DNA of 64,000 nucleotides from Planococcus kocurii (GTDB taxonomy: Bacteria; Bacillota; Bacilli; Bacillales_A; Planococcaceae), in the NCBI RefSeq assembly GCF_001465835.2, contig NZ_CP013661.2, positions 3,154,501 through 3,218,500 of the forward strand, read 5' to 3'. Position 1 is the stretch's first letter; each line of letters begins with the position of its first letter. The translations under genes were made by a program, and so were the position numbers. The notes below the pieces were generated by a model that saw only the letters and a list, made by a program, of their open reading frames with translations, had not been told where the DNA came from and did not search any database. Below are positions 55,430-64,000 of this stretch, piece after piece.

Positions 55430-56118
55430 AGAAAATGTTGAAAACAAGTGGTCAGCTGATTATTGGCGCATTGGTTGGATTTTTCGGAATGCTAGTTTTA
55501 CTTGAAGACGATTTTCGCATCGATTTGTCTGGCTATGCATTTATAGGCAATATTGCTCTTCTAGCAATCGCAGCACTACTAACTTTGCTTACGATATATT
55601 TCTATTTCAGCGTTTTGTCACTTACCAATCAAGAATTTACCGGAGATGATGAAGATGCTGCAGAAGGACGTATGTACAGAAGGTATTCAGACGCCAGTCT
55701 TTGTTCCAACGTTGCCATGTTGATCAGTTTAGCAGCTTTAAGTGTGACTGCTATAACAGGTCAAGCTTTTTGGATGCTTGTGACAGGTATTGCTTTAACG
55801 TTTGTCAGCGCTGCACTCTCTTTCATACTTTCTAGTCTCGTACAAAAAATGTATCCAGAGCGTGAACTTCCTTCAATCAATGACACAGATTATGCAAAAA
55901 AGTTACTAGAAGTTTCTGATGACGGAGAAAAACATGTCATGCTTGGTGGGTTATACAAAACTCATTATACGATGAATTCTCTTTTAGTCGGAGCGGTGAT
56001 CCTATTGTTGTTATACTCGATTGCTTCAGATTCTTCACAGCTTTTTAGTATTTTTACGATCGTTATTATCTTAACGGTCACCAACATCCAGTATCTAATC
56101 CATGTACGAAATAAATAA
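55426..56118 (+). CDS. DUF3169-like membrane protein
   Basis: 230 residues with about six membrane helices in three pairs and a cytosolic loop between (YPERELPSINDTDYAKKLLE...). Recognised as DUF3169 by arrangement and by its XRE partner; function unknown. Translationally coupled to the regulator. A terminator follows. Confidence 0.8.
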   Translation: MKKMLKTSGQLIIGALVGFFGMLVLLEDDFRIDLSGYAFIGNIALLAIAALLTLLTIYFYFSVLSLTNQEFTGDDEDAAEGRMYRRYSDASLCSNVAMLISLAALSVTAITGQAFWMLVTGIALTFVSAALSFILSSLVQKMYPERELPSINDTDYAKKLLEVSDDGEKHVMLGGLYKTHYTMNSLLVGAVILLLLYSIASDSSQLFSIFTIVIILTVTNIQYLIHVRNK

Positions 56119-56128
56119 ATCTTTAATC

Positions 56129-56166
56129 AAAAGCACGGATTTCTGAATAAGAAATCCGTGCTTTTT
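56129..56166 (+). terminator. Terminator of the XRE-DUF3169 operon
   Basis: AAAAGCACGGATTTC/GAAATCCGTGCTTTT stem with 7-base loop. Confidence 0.9.
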
Positions 56167-56204
56167 GGTCGTTCATTATTTGCCACGTAGTGGTTCTAGT
56201 AATT

Positions 56205-56328
56205 GGTAAACGCCACATTTACGTTAGTTTTCTGTGGTGTTTGCCGTATACTGAGTCCCTGGGAAGGCCTTTTTTCTGTGAATTAGTTGTGGTGACTTAA
56301 TTCCACAAGAAATGGTCTTCTTTTTTTC
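56205..56328. other. Two large hairpins in a gene-free stretch, possible small RNA
   Basis: GGTAAACGCCACA (56205) pairs with TGTGGTGTTTGCC (to 56245). A second long imperfect stem starts GAAGGCC (56263) and ends GGTCTTC (56320), with an inner TGTGAATTAGT/ACTTAATTCCACA helix and then T7. TATACT lies between them (about 56248). The second has the form of a terminator, although the preceding operon already has one. Confidence 0.45.
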
Positions 56329-56447
56329 TATTTATTCATTTGCATAACATATTTTACTCGCTCTAAATAATTGTTAAATAGAAAATTTTTGAAAAAGGGT
56401 AGCTATACAAGTAGAGAGTCGTTATAATAAAAATTAAGTTCTTATTG

Positions 56448-56466
56448 ATAATGATTTTCATTATCA
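56448..56466. promoter_or_regulatory. Fur box inside a 45-base perfect palindrome
   Basis: GATAATGATTTTCATTATC matches the 19-base Fur consensus at 18 positions. It is the centre of a larger dyad, 56434-56478, with two 21-base arms around TTT. TATAAT at 56423-56428 is the likely -10 box, so Fur bound just downstream would block transcription when iron is plentiful. Confidence 0.85.
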
Positions 56467-56503
56467 ATAAGAACTTAATTAAAGAAGGAAGAAGTGAAGA
56501 GAT

Positions 56504-57487
56504 TTGTATTCGAATCAGAGTAAAAAGAGAACAATTTTTTTAAGTATAGCGTTAATATCCTTATCTTTAGTTATAGCAGGGTGTAGCAACTCGGCATCGT
56601 CTAATACAGAAGCAGAGTCGGCAAGTGATGCGGAGAGTCAAATAATCACACATGCGATGGGAACTACAGAAATTAAAGGAACGCCCCAGCGAGTGGTGAC
56701 TCTTTATCAAGGCGCAAATGATGCAGCCGTCGCCCTTGGTGTAACGCCCGTTGGCATTGTGGAATCATGGGATGAACAACCCGTTTACAATTATTTAACA
56801 GAAGAGTTAGGTGAAGTTCCAATCGTCGGACAAGAAACACAGCCAAACTTAGAAGAAATCGCTAAGTTAAAGCCGGATTTAATTATTGCGTCTAAAATTC
56901 GACACGAAGAAGTGTATGAACAATTGTCAGCCATTGCGCCAACGATAGCCCATGAAACCGTATTTGTCTTTAAAGATACGGTCAATCTGATGGGGCAAGC
57001 CTTACATAAAGAAACTGAAGCTCAAGAAGTCATAGAGGATTGGGATAACCGAGTCATTGATTTTAAAGAAAAGCTAGAAGTGAAGATGGGTGATGAAGCT
57101 CCAGAGCACGTTGCGGTGTTAAATTTTAGAGCAGACCATTCACGTATTTACTACACTGGTTTTGCAGGATCCATTTTAGCTGAACTTGGATTTGAAGGAC
57201 CCAAAAATATGCAAGATGACAGTCCAGATATCATCAAATTAACAGACAAAGAAAGCATTATAGAAATGAATGCGGATGCTTTTTATATTTTCATGGATAA
57301 AAACGATCCAGCGGTGGTTAAAACATACGAAGAGTGGACCAACCATCCGTTATGGGAAAATCTTGATGCTGTCAAATCAAATCAAGTTTATGAGGTAGAC
57401 GAAATTGTATGGAATCTTGGTGGCGGGATCATTTCAGCGAATCTTATGTTGGATGATATGTACGATCGATTCGGATTAGAAAAATAA
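56504..57487 (+). CDS. Iron-siderophore ABC transporter substrate-binding lipoprotein
   Basis: 327 residues, TTG start 26 bases after the Fur palindrome. Lipobox VIAGC with C27. Class III binding protein (FecB/BtuF type): RVVTLYQGANDAAVALGVTP near the N-terminus, long helix region, GGGIISANLMLDD at the end. It captures a ferric siderophore outside the membrane; the closest named relatives are YfiY/FeuA-like, but ligand is unknown. First gene of a Fur-controlled operon. Confidence 0.92.
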   Translation: MYSNQSKKRTIFLSIALISLSLVIAGCSNSASSNTEAESASDAESQIITHAMGTTEIKGTPQRVVTLYQGANDAAVALGVTPVGIVESWDEQPVYNYLTEELGEVPIVGQETQPNLEEIAKLKPDLIIASKIRHEEVYEQLSAIAPTIAHETVFVFKDTVNLMGQALHKETEAQEVIEDWDNRVIDFKEKLEVKMGDEAPEHVAVLNFRADHSRIYYTGFAGSILAELGFEGPKNMQDDSPDIIKLTDKESIIEMNADAFYIFMDKNDPAVVKTYEEWTNHPLWENLDAVKSNQVYEVDEIVWNLGGGIISANLMLDDMYDRFGLEK

Positions 57488-57553
57488 AACGGTAAGGGGT
57501 GGGGAAATCCCATCCCTTACTTTCTTTAATGGCTATGGAAAGCAGGGATAAAT

Positions 57554-58570
57554 ATGAGGAAGTTGTCAGCTCATAAACCTTTTAAATTAGTTGTTTTGTT
57601 TGCTTCTATTATGGTGATGATTTTTTCATTTGTTTTGAGTCTCTCATTAGGGCAAAATTCAATTCCATTTTGGACGACGATTGAAGCACTTCTTTACTTT
57701 GATGCAACGAATACCGAACACATTATTGTCACAACTTCTAGAATGACAAGAACCATTATCGCAACCTTTATAGGGGCTAACTTAGCTGTGGCAGGTGCAT
57801 TAATGCAGGCGATGACGAGAAACCCATTAGCCTCTCCAGATATCTTAGGCGTTAATGCAGGAGCGTTATTTTTTATCGTCTTGTCAGCGACCTTTTTTTC
57901 TGTAGATTCCCTGCAGTCGTATATGTGGATTGCTTTTTTAGGTGCAGGAGTAGCGGGGGTCTCTGTCTACTTTCTGGGTTCACTAGGAAAAGACGGGTTA
58001 TCGCCTATTAGATTGGTCTTAGCCGGAGCCGCCATTTCTGCCCTTTTTGTTTCGTTTACGCAAGGTTTGCTTGTGGTTGATGAACAACGACTGCAGAGCA
58101 TTTTATTTTGGTTAGCAGGATCGGTGTCGGGAAGAAGTTTAGATATGATTATTCCCGTCTTACCCTATATGTTAATCGCCTTAATCATTGCTTTATTCTT
58201 AGGGAAACCCGTGACCATCTTACTTGCAGGAGAAGATGTAGCGAAGAGCTTAGGTCAACGAACGGCCTTACTGAAAGTGGTCATTGGTATAGTCGTTATT
58301 GTATTAGCTGGTGGCTCCGTAGCCGTAGCAGGTTCAATTGGATTTATTGGTTTGATTGTTCCTCATTTAGTCAAAGGAATCGTTGGACCTGATTACCGTT
58401 GGGTGATTATTTTGAGTGCTTTAATGGGGGCTAGCTTACTGTTACTGGCAGATGTGGTTGCTCGATTTATTATTGCTCCACAAGAAATGCCCATTGGTGT
58501 GATGACAGCGTTAATTGGCACACCGTTTTTCATTTATATTGCTCGGAAAGGCGTGGTGAAGAGTGGGTAG
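57554..58570 (+). CDS. FecCD-family siderophore permease, first subunit
   Basis: 338 residues, about nine or ten membrane helices. Family motifs GALMQAMTRNPLASPDILGVNAG (in part) near residues 82-100, and GFIGLIVPHLVK near residue 265 for contact with the ATPase. It forms a heterodimer with the next gene product. Starts 66 bases after the binding protein, RBS AAAGCAGGG. Overlaps the next gene by eight bases. Confidence 0.93.
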   Translation: MRKLSAHKPFKLVVLFASIMVMIFSFVLSLSLGQNSIPFWTTIEALLYFDATNTEHIIVTTSRMTRTIIATFIGANLAVAGALMQAMTRNPLASPDILGVNAGALFFIVLSATFFSVDSLQSYMWIAFLGAGVAGVSVYFLGSLGKDGLSPIRLVLAGAAISALFVSFTQGLLVVDEQRLQSILFWLAGSVSGRSLDMIIPVLPYMLIALIIALFLGKPVTILLAGEDVAKSLGQRTALLKVVIGIVVIVLAGGSVAVAGSIGFIGLIVPHLVKGIVGPDYRWVIILSALMGASLLLLADVVARFIIAPQEMPIGVMTALIGTPFFIYIARKGVVKSG

Positions 58571-59597
58571 ACACATTACGGTTAAAAATAAATCAGAAAA
58601 TTTTTCTTTTCAAGTCGATAAAAAAACCATTACTACTGTAATAGCACTCGCTTTATTAGCTATCGCGATATTGATGATGAGTCTGTCGGTTGGAAGTAGT
58701 TTTATCAGTCCATGGGTCATCATTAAAAATTTAATGGGAATTGTAGAACCGGACTTTATACTGAACGAACTGAGATTGCCACGTGTGTTACTTGCCTTTA
58801 TGGTCGGCGCAGCTTTAGGCGTGGCAGGATCTATTTTGCAAGCAATTATACGGAATCCTTTAGCCTCACCAGACATCATCGGCATCACAGCTGGAGCTTC
58901 TGCGGGCGCAATTATTTTTATTGTGGTTTTCTTAGGAACAGTTAGTGCAGTATTTATGCCAGTAGCTGCAATTTTAGGGGCAGTGATCGTCGCCTCAATC
59001 ATCTATTTGCTGGCATGGAATAACGGGGTAACACCCATTCGTCTTGTATTAATCGGTATCGGAATCGCGGCTGCGATGAAAGCGATTGTCTTAATGATGA
59101 TTGTGTTGAGCGATACAGCTGTAACCACCAAAGCCTATCTCTGGTTGACCGGCAGTTTATACGGTTCGAATTGGGGACATGTCTATTCGATGTTACCTTT
59201 TGTTCTCCTATTTATTCCGTTAACGGCTTTTCTGGCACGTTCTGTAAGTGTCAAGGAATTGGGAGATGATATTGCGACGGGGCTTGGTGTGAAAGTTCAA
59301 TCTAGGCGTTTTTTGTTGCTACTGATTAGTGTTGTTCTTGCGGGAACAGCGGCAGCTTTCGCGGGAGGAATCGAATTTGTTGGCTTAATCGCGCCACACA
59401 TTGGGCGTTTACTGATTGGTCGCTCGTTTGCTGCACTTATACCGGTATCGGCATTAATCGGCGGAATGATTGTGGTGTTAGCTGATTTTGTGGCGCGCAC
59501 TGCATTTTTACCCTTAGATCTTCCGGCGGGCGTATTTACGGCTGCCATTGGCGCACCATTTTTCATTTATCTCCTATTTCGAAATCGAAATGGATAA
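58563..59597 (+). CDS. FecCD-family siderophore permease, second subunit
   Basis: 344 residues starting with GTG inside the previous gene. The same fold: GSILQAIIRNPLASPDIIG and EFVGLIAPHIGR motifs. An N-terminal soluble stretch of about 20 residues precedes the first helix. Pairs with the upstream subunit. Confidence 0.93.
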   Translation: MGRHITVKNKSENFSFQVDKKTITTVIALALLAIAILMMSLSVGSSFISPWVIIKNLMGIVEPDFILNELRLPRVLLAFMVGAALGVAGSILQAIIRNPLASPDIIGITAGASAGAIIFIVVFLGTVSAVFMPVAAILGAVIVASIIYLLAWNNGVTPIRLVLIGIGIAAAMKAIVLMMIVLSDTAVTTKAYLWLTGSLYGSNWGHVYSMLPFVLLFIPLTAFLARSVSVKELGDDIATGLGVKVQSRRFLLLLISVVLAGTAAAFAGGIEFVGLIAPHIGRLLIGRSFAALIPVSALIGGMIVVLADFVARTAFLPLDLPAGVFTAAIGAPFFIYLLFRNRNG

Positions 59598-59626
59598 TGC
59601 GATAGAAAGGGGACGAGGAAATACGT

Positions 59627-60611
<985 letters not shown>

Positions 60612-60641
60612 CACGGTTTTGTAAATAACAATAAACGAAGT

Positions 60642-60687
60642 AAGGCACTTGAGCAGTTAGAGGTTCAACTAACTATTCAAGTGCCTT
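60642..60687 (+). terminator. Long hairpin after the siderophore operon
   Basis: AAGGCACTTGA/TCAAGTGCCTT with an inner AGTTAG/CTAACT stem; a TCTATATTCTTTTT tail follows. Probably the operon terminator, or part of a repeat: a partial copy of the dispersed element (ATAGAGGATTGTC, about 60726) lies just beyond. Confidence 0.6.
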
Positions 60688-60812
60688 ATCTATATTCTTT
60701 TTGTGTTATGAAGTTATTTCTAATAATAGAGGATTGTCTTTACTATTCCTCTATTATTATGTCTACACTTTCTACTATGAAGCCTTACTGTTGAAAGTAT
60801 GATCAAATAAAA

Positions 60813-60835
60813 AAACCTCCTTACTGGAGGTTTCT
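60813..60835 (-). terminator. Terminator of the toxin-antitoxin operon
   Basis: Read on minus: AAACCTCC-AGTAA-GGAGGTTT followed by T-rich sequence, 10 bases after the toxin stop. Confidence 0.8.
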
Positions 60836-60844
60836 TAAGATTAT

Positions 60845-61192
60845 TTAGTCTTCTAGGTTTTTTAAGAAATCTGCAAGTCGGTTAGAAGCATCTTTAAATG
60901 CTGTATCTTCGTCTCGATCTCCTATACCAAGAATCATGACGATTTCTAACTCGTCCTCTGTTCTACCTGTAATTCGATAAATAACTCGAATGCCACTGCC
61001 TTTAAACTTCAATTCCTTACAACCATGCAATTTCATATTTCGCTTGTTTTCAAGTTCTTTTCCAAGTGTATCAGCCCGTGTTCGTAGCTTTGCTAATCCC
61101 TTATTCACATGTCCTTTTACGCTGCCATCTAGCTTATCGTATTCCCTTTGAGCCTTCTTATCGAACCGAATCTTAAACCGATCTTGGCTCAT
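60845..61192 (-). CDS. RelE/ParE-family toxin
   Basis: 115 residues. RelE-type fold features: FDKKAQREYDKLDGSVKGHV helices, then KLHGCKELKFKGSGIRVIYRI, the strand region with the basic residues expected for ribosome-dependent mRNA cleavage. The C-terminal about 20 residues extend the usual fold. Its ATG abuts the stop codon of the upstream antitoxin (no gap). Activity not proven; a gyrase-poisoning ParE role is also possible. Confidence 0.82.
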   Translation of the reverse strand: MSQDRFKIRFDKKAQREYDKLDGSVKGHVNKGLAKLRTRADTLGKELENKRNMKLHGCKELKFKGSGIRVIYRITGRTEDELEIVMILGIGDRDEDTAFKDASNRLADFLKNLED

Positions 61193-61552
61193 TTATTCGA
61201 ATAACTCGTCATCTGCAACTTCATCGGGATCACTAGACATAATTTGAGCATAGCTAGTTTCCCCTACAGCTTCGCGTAGTGAGATAGAGTCTTCGGGATG
61301 CGCATCAGCGTATTCAGCACGACGGGCGATTTCGTCCATATAAAATAATTCGCGGTACGTTTCAAGCTCTTGATACATTTTGAGGTAGTGTGCGTAATCT
61401 AACACAACACTGTCGAGCTTGTTGTTGGCCAAAATATATTGGGGTGATTTTTTTGCAGCAGCTCGTACTTTGCCGAACGTTTTAGAAGCAACTCCAGCTG
61501 CTGTGATTTGTTCATCGCTGAACTTAGGTCTTTCTGGAATATGAATACCCAT
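61193..61552 (-). CDS. Phd/YefM-like antitoxin
   Basis: 119 residues from the ATG at 61552, 9 bases after AGGAG. The N-terminal part (about 12-65) resembles Phd/YefM: FGKVRAAAKKSPQYILANNK then LDSVVLDYAHYLKMY. The C-terminal part is long and acidic, as expected for toxin neutralisation. A dyad GAATAA...TTATTC upstream (61576-61605) flanks a TATACT box and is the likely autoregulatory operator. Confidence 0.78.
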   Translation of the reverse strand: MGIHIPERPKFSDEQITAAGVASKTFGKVRAAAKKSPQYILANNKLDSVVLDYAHYLKMYQELETYRELFYMDEIARRAEYADAHPEDSISLREAVGETSYAQIMSSDPDEVADDELFE

Positions 61553-61561
61553 CGTGATCAA

Positions 61562-61946
61562 CTCCTATTATTTCATTTGAATAAAGTATACTATAGAACA
61601 TTATTCGAGTACAGAAAAAGTCTGTAGTATCGTACGTGTTTTCGTACGTACTATTTAATTCTATTTTTTTACATCTATTATTTTTAAATTTTTAGGAATC
61701 GCCATAACTAATATCGATTAGTTATGGAGATAGAGGAATGTCGATATTTTTCACATTTTTAAAACTGCCTTCATTTCAAACACGAACCATAGAGGAAATA
61801 AACAAAAAGAGTTACCAAAGGTGGTGTATCACTCACCTTTGGTAACTCTTTTCTAAAATGTTTACTCACACCTGTAACTGGTAGTTGTAGACCAAGAAAA
61901 CTCCTTACCATCCGTTTACTCAAAAAAAATACAGTTCTGTTGTTTA
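61562..61946. other. Intergenic region between antitoxin and GrpB-family genes
   Basis: Contains the antitoxin promoter, a CATAACTAAT/ATTAGTTATG palindrome (about 61703-61726), a GTACGTGTTTTCGTACGTAC stretch near 61640 and repeat copy G. No gene is seen. Confidence 0.5.
61720..61868 (+). repeat. Dispersed intergenic repeat, copy G
   Basis: Starts GGAGATAGAGGAATGTCGAT. A perfect 14-bp stem GAGTTACCAAAGGT (61809) / ACCTTTGGTAACTC (61835) is followed by TTTTCTAAAATGTTTACTCA, the same end as in copies A and D. Confidence 0.65.
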
Positions 61947-62492
61947 TCATGACCGAAGTACAAGATTAACAAATTTTGTTTTTGCTTCTGTGTAGGCTTC
62001 CCGATCAAGGCTAAATTCTTGTGCTAGTTTATTTTTGAGACCAGCGTATTCAATAACTAGGTGTGGATTATCCCTTAATTTATCGCGAAAAAGTAATTGC
62101 TTTTCCCATCGTTCTTCTCCCTTTAGCATTAAATGAAGATGAGCGACACGTTTATCGTTTTTCACCTTTACAAAAAATCTTCTCCAGTCTTTGTTATCTA
62201 AATGGGGAGGTACATAATGCCAATCATGATTAAATAATAACGGAGAAATATCAGTGATCTGTTCAAATGAATCCACATCAGCTATTAAATCGATGATTGG
62301 TTTTGCAGGAAGATTTGGGACGGAAGTACTGCCTATGTGTATTACCTGACCTATTCCAAATCGAGAAAGGAGGCTATAAAGCTGATTTTCTTCTTGTTTC
62401 CCTTTTTCTAGCCAAGTGGGATCTGGATTAGCTATTTCAATTGATTCTGTTGCCCAGACTGGCCAATTAGTTTGGTCTTCATTTTTGCTCAT
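61947..62492 (-). CDS. GrpB family protein (nucleotidyltransferase fold)
   Basis: 181 residues. The GrpB/UPF0157 core is clear: VIHIGSTSVPNLPAKPIIDL (about 51-70), WRRFFVKVKNDKRVAHLHLM and LLFRDKLRDNPHL. The fold belongs to the nucleotidyltransferase superfamily, but the role is unknown. Not to be confused with GrpE. AGGAGG lies before the ATG. Single gene. Confidence 0.9.
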   Translation of the reverse strand: MSKNEDQTNWPVWATESIEIANPDPTWLEKGKQEENQLYSLLSRFGIGQVIHIGSTSVPNLPAKPIIDLIADVDSFEQITDISPLLFNHDWHYVPPHLDNKDWRRFFVKVKNDKRVAHLHLMLKGEERWEKQLLFRDKLRDNPHLVIEYAGLKNKLAQEFSLDREAYTEAKTKFVNLVLRS

Positions 62493-62797
62493 AATTAACC
62501 TCCTAAATAGAATGTTTTCGGCTAATATTTACTACACCTGGTCTATTATTAATGCTCAAAAGTCTGTCCTATATTCCATAAAAGCTTTGATACTTAAAGA
62601 TTACCGTTTTTTAAGTACATAAATAGTTAACTCAGCATCACAAGAAGCCGTCACATTAGTGAATCCTTAAATATTTTCTTTCTATAATTATATCCCTTGA
62701 TTATGAAAATATGAAATTATTAAAAGCAGCATGGAAACGAATAGAATACAAAAAGGCCGAAACGAATTGAATTCTTCGTTTCGGCCTTTTAATTCGT
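62493..62797. other. Intergenic region before the ABC exporter genes
   Basis: AT-rich, with no gene. Near 62610 a TTTTTTAAGTACATAAATAG stretch faintly resembles the start of the dispersed repeat. The terminator of the ABC genes lies at its right end. Confidence 0.4.
62751..62790 (-). terminator. Terminator of the ABC exporter genes
   Basis: AAAAGGCCGAAACGAA pairs with TTCGTTTCGGCCTTTT around 8 bases, 8 bases beyond the ATPase stop. Confidence 0.9.
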
Positions 62798-63436
62798 TCA
62801 CTTCAGTTGTTCAAGCCCATAGTTCCGAACACGGAATACATGGTCGCTTAAAATATCGATGTCTTCCTGATTGTGGCTGGTCAATACAATTGTTTTTCCT
62901 TGCTCTTTCAGCAAGAACAACAAATCGCGTATTTTTTCGACACTGTCTATATCCAAAGCATTAAAAGGTTCATCCAGCAAAAGCACTTCCTGGTCCTCCA
63001 TGATGGCTTGAGCCAATGCCAGTTTCTGTTTCATACCCAATGAATAATTCTTCACCTTCTGCTGTGCTGCAGGCTGCAAGCCGACAGTTGTCATCGCATC
63101 TTTAATTTGGTCATCGGTAATCTGGTTTTGAATCATCGCCAGATATTTGAGGTTTTCAAAACCACTTTTATTGCCCAAATAGCCCGGACGATCAATAATG
63201 ACGCCAAAGTTATTGGGGAACCTATTTTGTTTCCCCAGTTGTACGCCTCTTACGGTAACCGTTCCTTGATCTGGGAAGACAAACCCACACATCATTTTGA
63301 ACAAAACCGATTTGCCGGATCCATTTGGGCCAACCAATCCGTAAATTCCCCCCTTTTCAATGGAAAGATCCGTGTTCTCAAGCAGAACCAATCCCTTATA
63401 AGATTTGCTTACATCTTTCATTTCAATCAAGGTCAT
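62798..63436 (-). CDS. ABC transporter ATPase
   Basis: 212 residues. Walker A GPNGSGKS (about 36-43), signature YSLGMKQKLALAQAIM, Walker B VLLLDEPFNALD and the H-loop VLTSHNQED. The short form and LGMKQ signature fit exporters of the ABC-2/bacitracin-lantibiotic immunity type. It pairs with the membrane protein encoded 15 bases upstream. Substrate unknown. Confidence 0.9.
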   Translation of the reverse strand: MTLIEMKDVSKSYKGLVLLENTDLSIEKGGIYGLVGPNGSGKSVLFKMMCGFVFPDQGTVTVRGVQLGKQNRFPNNFGVIIDRPGYLGNKSGFENLKYLAMIQNQITDDQIKDAMTTVGLQPAAQQKVKNYSLGMKQKLALAQAIMEDQEVLLLDEPFNALDIDSVEKIRDLLFLLKEQGKTIVLTSHNQEDIDILSDHVFRVRNYGLEQLK

Positions 63437-63451
63437 TTTGTCACTTCCTTT

Positions 63452-64000
63452 TCAGAAATTGAAATCTTTCTTACGGAGTACATAGACAAGTGCTGCCGAC
63501 AACAACAGGCTATAAATCAGCAATACTCCGGAATGCTGGACGAGCGGTGTCGATTCCAGCAATAATCCCATGCTGTTTAATCCGAAGGGAAAGAAGTAAT
63601 TGAAATTCACACCCGGAAACATGAAAATGCTCAAGCCAAGCAGAACCGAGAAACTTTTCATCACATCTTCTGTCAGCAGTGATACCAAAATCACCAGCAG
63701 GATATAGAAGACCAGCTGCAAAAATCCGTTCACCCAAAAGTGATAAAGAATCGGTGGCAAAGAAGTACCCGGAAACAACAGCGAGGTCCCGATTAACGGA
63801 TAATCAAAAGCAGTGCCAATCAATAATGCACTAGCCATCAATATCGATAGAAAAAGAAGTATAAATCCGAATAGCTTCGTCAGCCATCCGACCAGCCATT
63901 TCACCATTGAACGATGACGGATGATGGAGGTATAATTCATTTCCTTCAGCTGTGTGTGCAGAAAAAGTTGGACAAAATACATGAAGCCTAGAAAGACAAT
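63452..64000 (-). CDS. ABC transporter membrane protein, cut by the right edge
   Basis: 183 codons visible and the frame remains open to base 64000, so the start is outside; an ATG at 63982 is internal. Five hydrophobic segments are seen, such as LFGFILLFLSILMASALLIG and the GVLLIYSLLLSAALVYVL end. It is the permease partner of the ATPase (15-base gap, GGAAG site). Confidence 0.8.
   Translation of the reverse strand: MVFLGFMYFVQLFLHTQLKEMNYTSIIRHRSMVKWLVGWLTKLFGFILLFLSILMASALLIGTAFDYPLIGTSLLFPGTSLPPILYHFWVNGFLQLVFYILLVILVSLLTEDVMKSFSVLLGLSIFMFPGVNFNYFFPFGLNSMGLLLESTPLVQHSGVLLIYSLLLSAALVYVLRKKDFNF

Overview
The window looks like chromosome of a low-GC Gram-positive bacterium of the order Bacillales. 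From 1 to about 34 kb the gene order follows the Bacillus subtilis ypiA-qcrABC-ypjA-ypjC-ypjD-dapB-mgsA-bshA-cca-birA-panCD-dinG-ypmAB-aspB-asnS-dnaD-nth-ypoC / ponA-recU / yppE-yprAB-gpsB-rnpB-ypsC-ypvA-ypwA block. Genes found at these places in spore formers (ypjB, cotD and others) are absent, and so are panB and bshB1. That pattern, the class B RNase P RNA and the protein sequences suggest Planococcaceae, with Planococcus or a near relative most plausible. This placement is inferred from content, not from a database search.

Layout. 1-4.1 kb: the TPR protein YpiA (cut by the left edge), YpiB, YpiF and the menaquinol:cytochrome c reductase operon qcrABC. 4.1-11.3 kb: two small membrane genes, a minus-strand YitT-family protein, then the operon mazG/ypjD-dapB-mgsA-bshA-cca-birA (lysine/cell wall precursor, methylglyoxal, bacillithiol, tRNA CCA end, biotin). 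11.4-12.9 kb: panC-panD behind a long structured leader that can fold into mutually exclusive antiterminator and terminator hairpins. 13-20.7 kb: dinG, ypmA, ypmB, aspB, asnS, dnaD, nth, ypoC. 20.7-24 kb, minus strand: recU-ponA (PBP1 with a repetitive acidic tail). 24.4-34 kb: yppE, mrfA-mrfB, gpsB, rnpB, rlmL, ypvA, ypwA. 34-43.8 kb: a short-chain dehydrogenase, a two-GTPase dynamin (DynA) with a rhodanese, a CNNM/CorC-type membrane protein, and an amidohydrolase-SDR-small ORF operon.

43.8-64 kb is accessory. A five-unit array of GGACAGTA at an exact 21-bp period lies at 44.0 kb. It is followed by a divergent sugar locus: chbG deacetylase and a GntR/UTRA regulator on minus; GH4 phospho-glucosidase, PTS EIIC, EIIA, EIIB and a dedicated HPr on plus. 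The enzyme set equals the E. coli chb operon with another regulator. Next come single genes (two GNAT acetyltransferases, a peptidase S51-like protein, a soluble acyl-ACP desaturase with a small Cys-rich neighbour, a lipoprotein, an XRE/DUF3169 pair), separated by intergenic repeats that recur several times between 50 and 62 kb. A Fur-box-controlled siderophore ABC transporter (56.4-60.4 kb) ends in a truncated ferredoxin-NADP reductase-like ORF. A Phd/RelE-type toxin-antitoxin pair, a GrpB-family protein and a two-component ABC exporter (cut by the right edge) complete the window.

Most promising for new biology: the panC leader RNA, the 21-bp GGACAGTA array, the repeat family in the 50-62 kb region, and the desaturase with its small Cys-rich neighbour.
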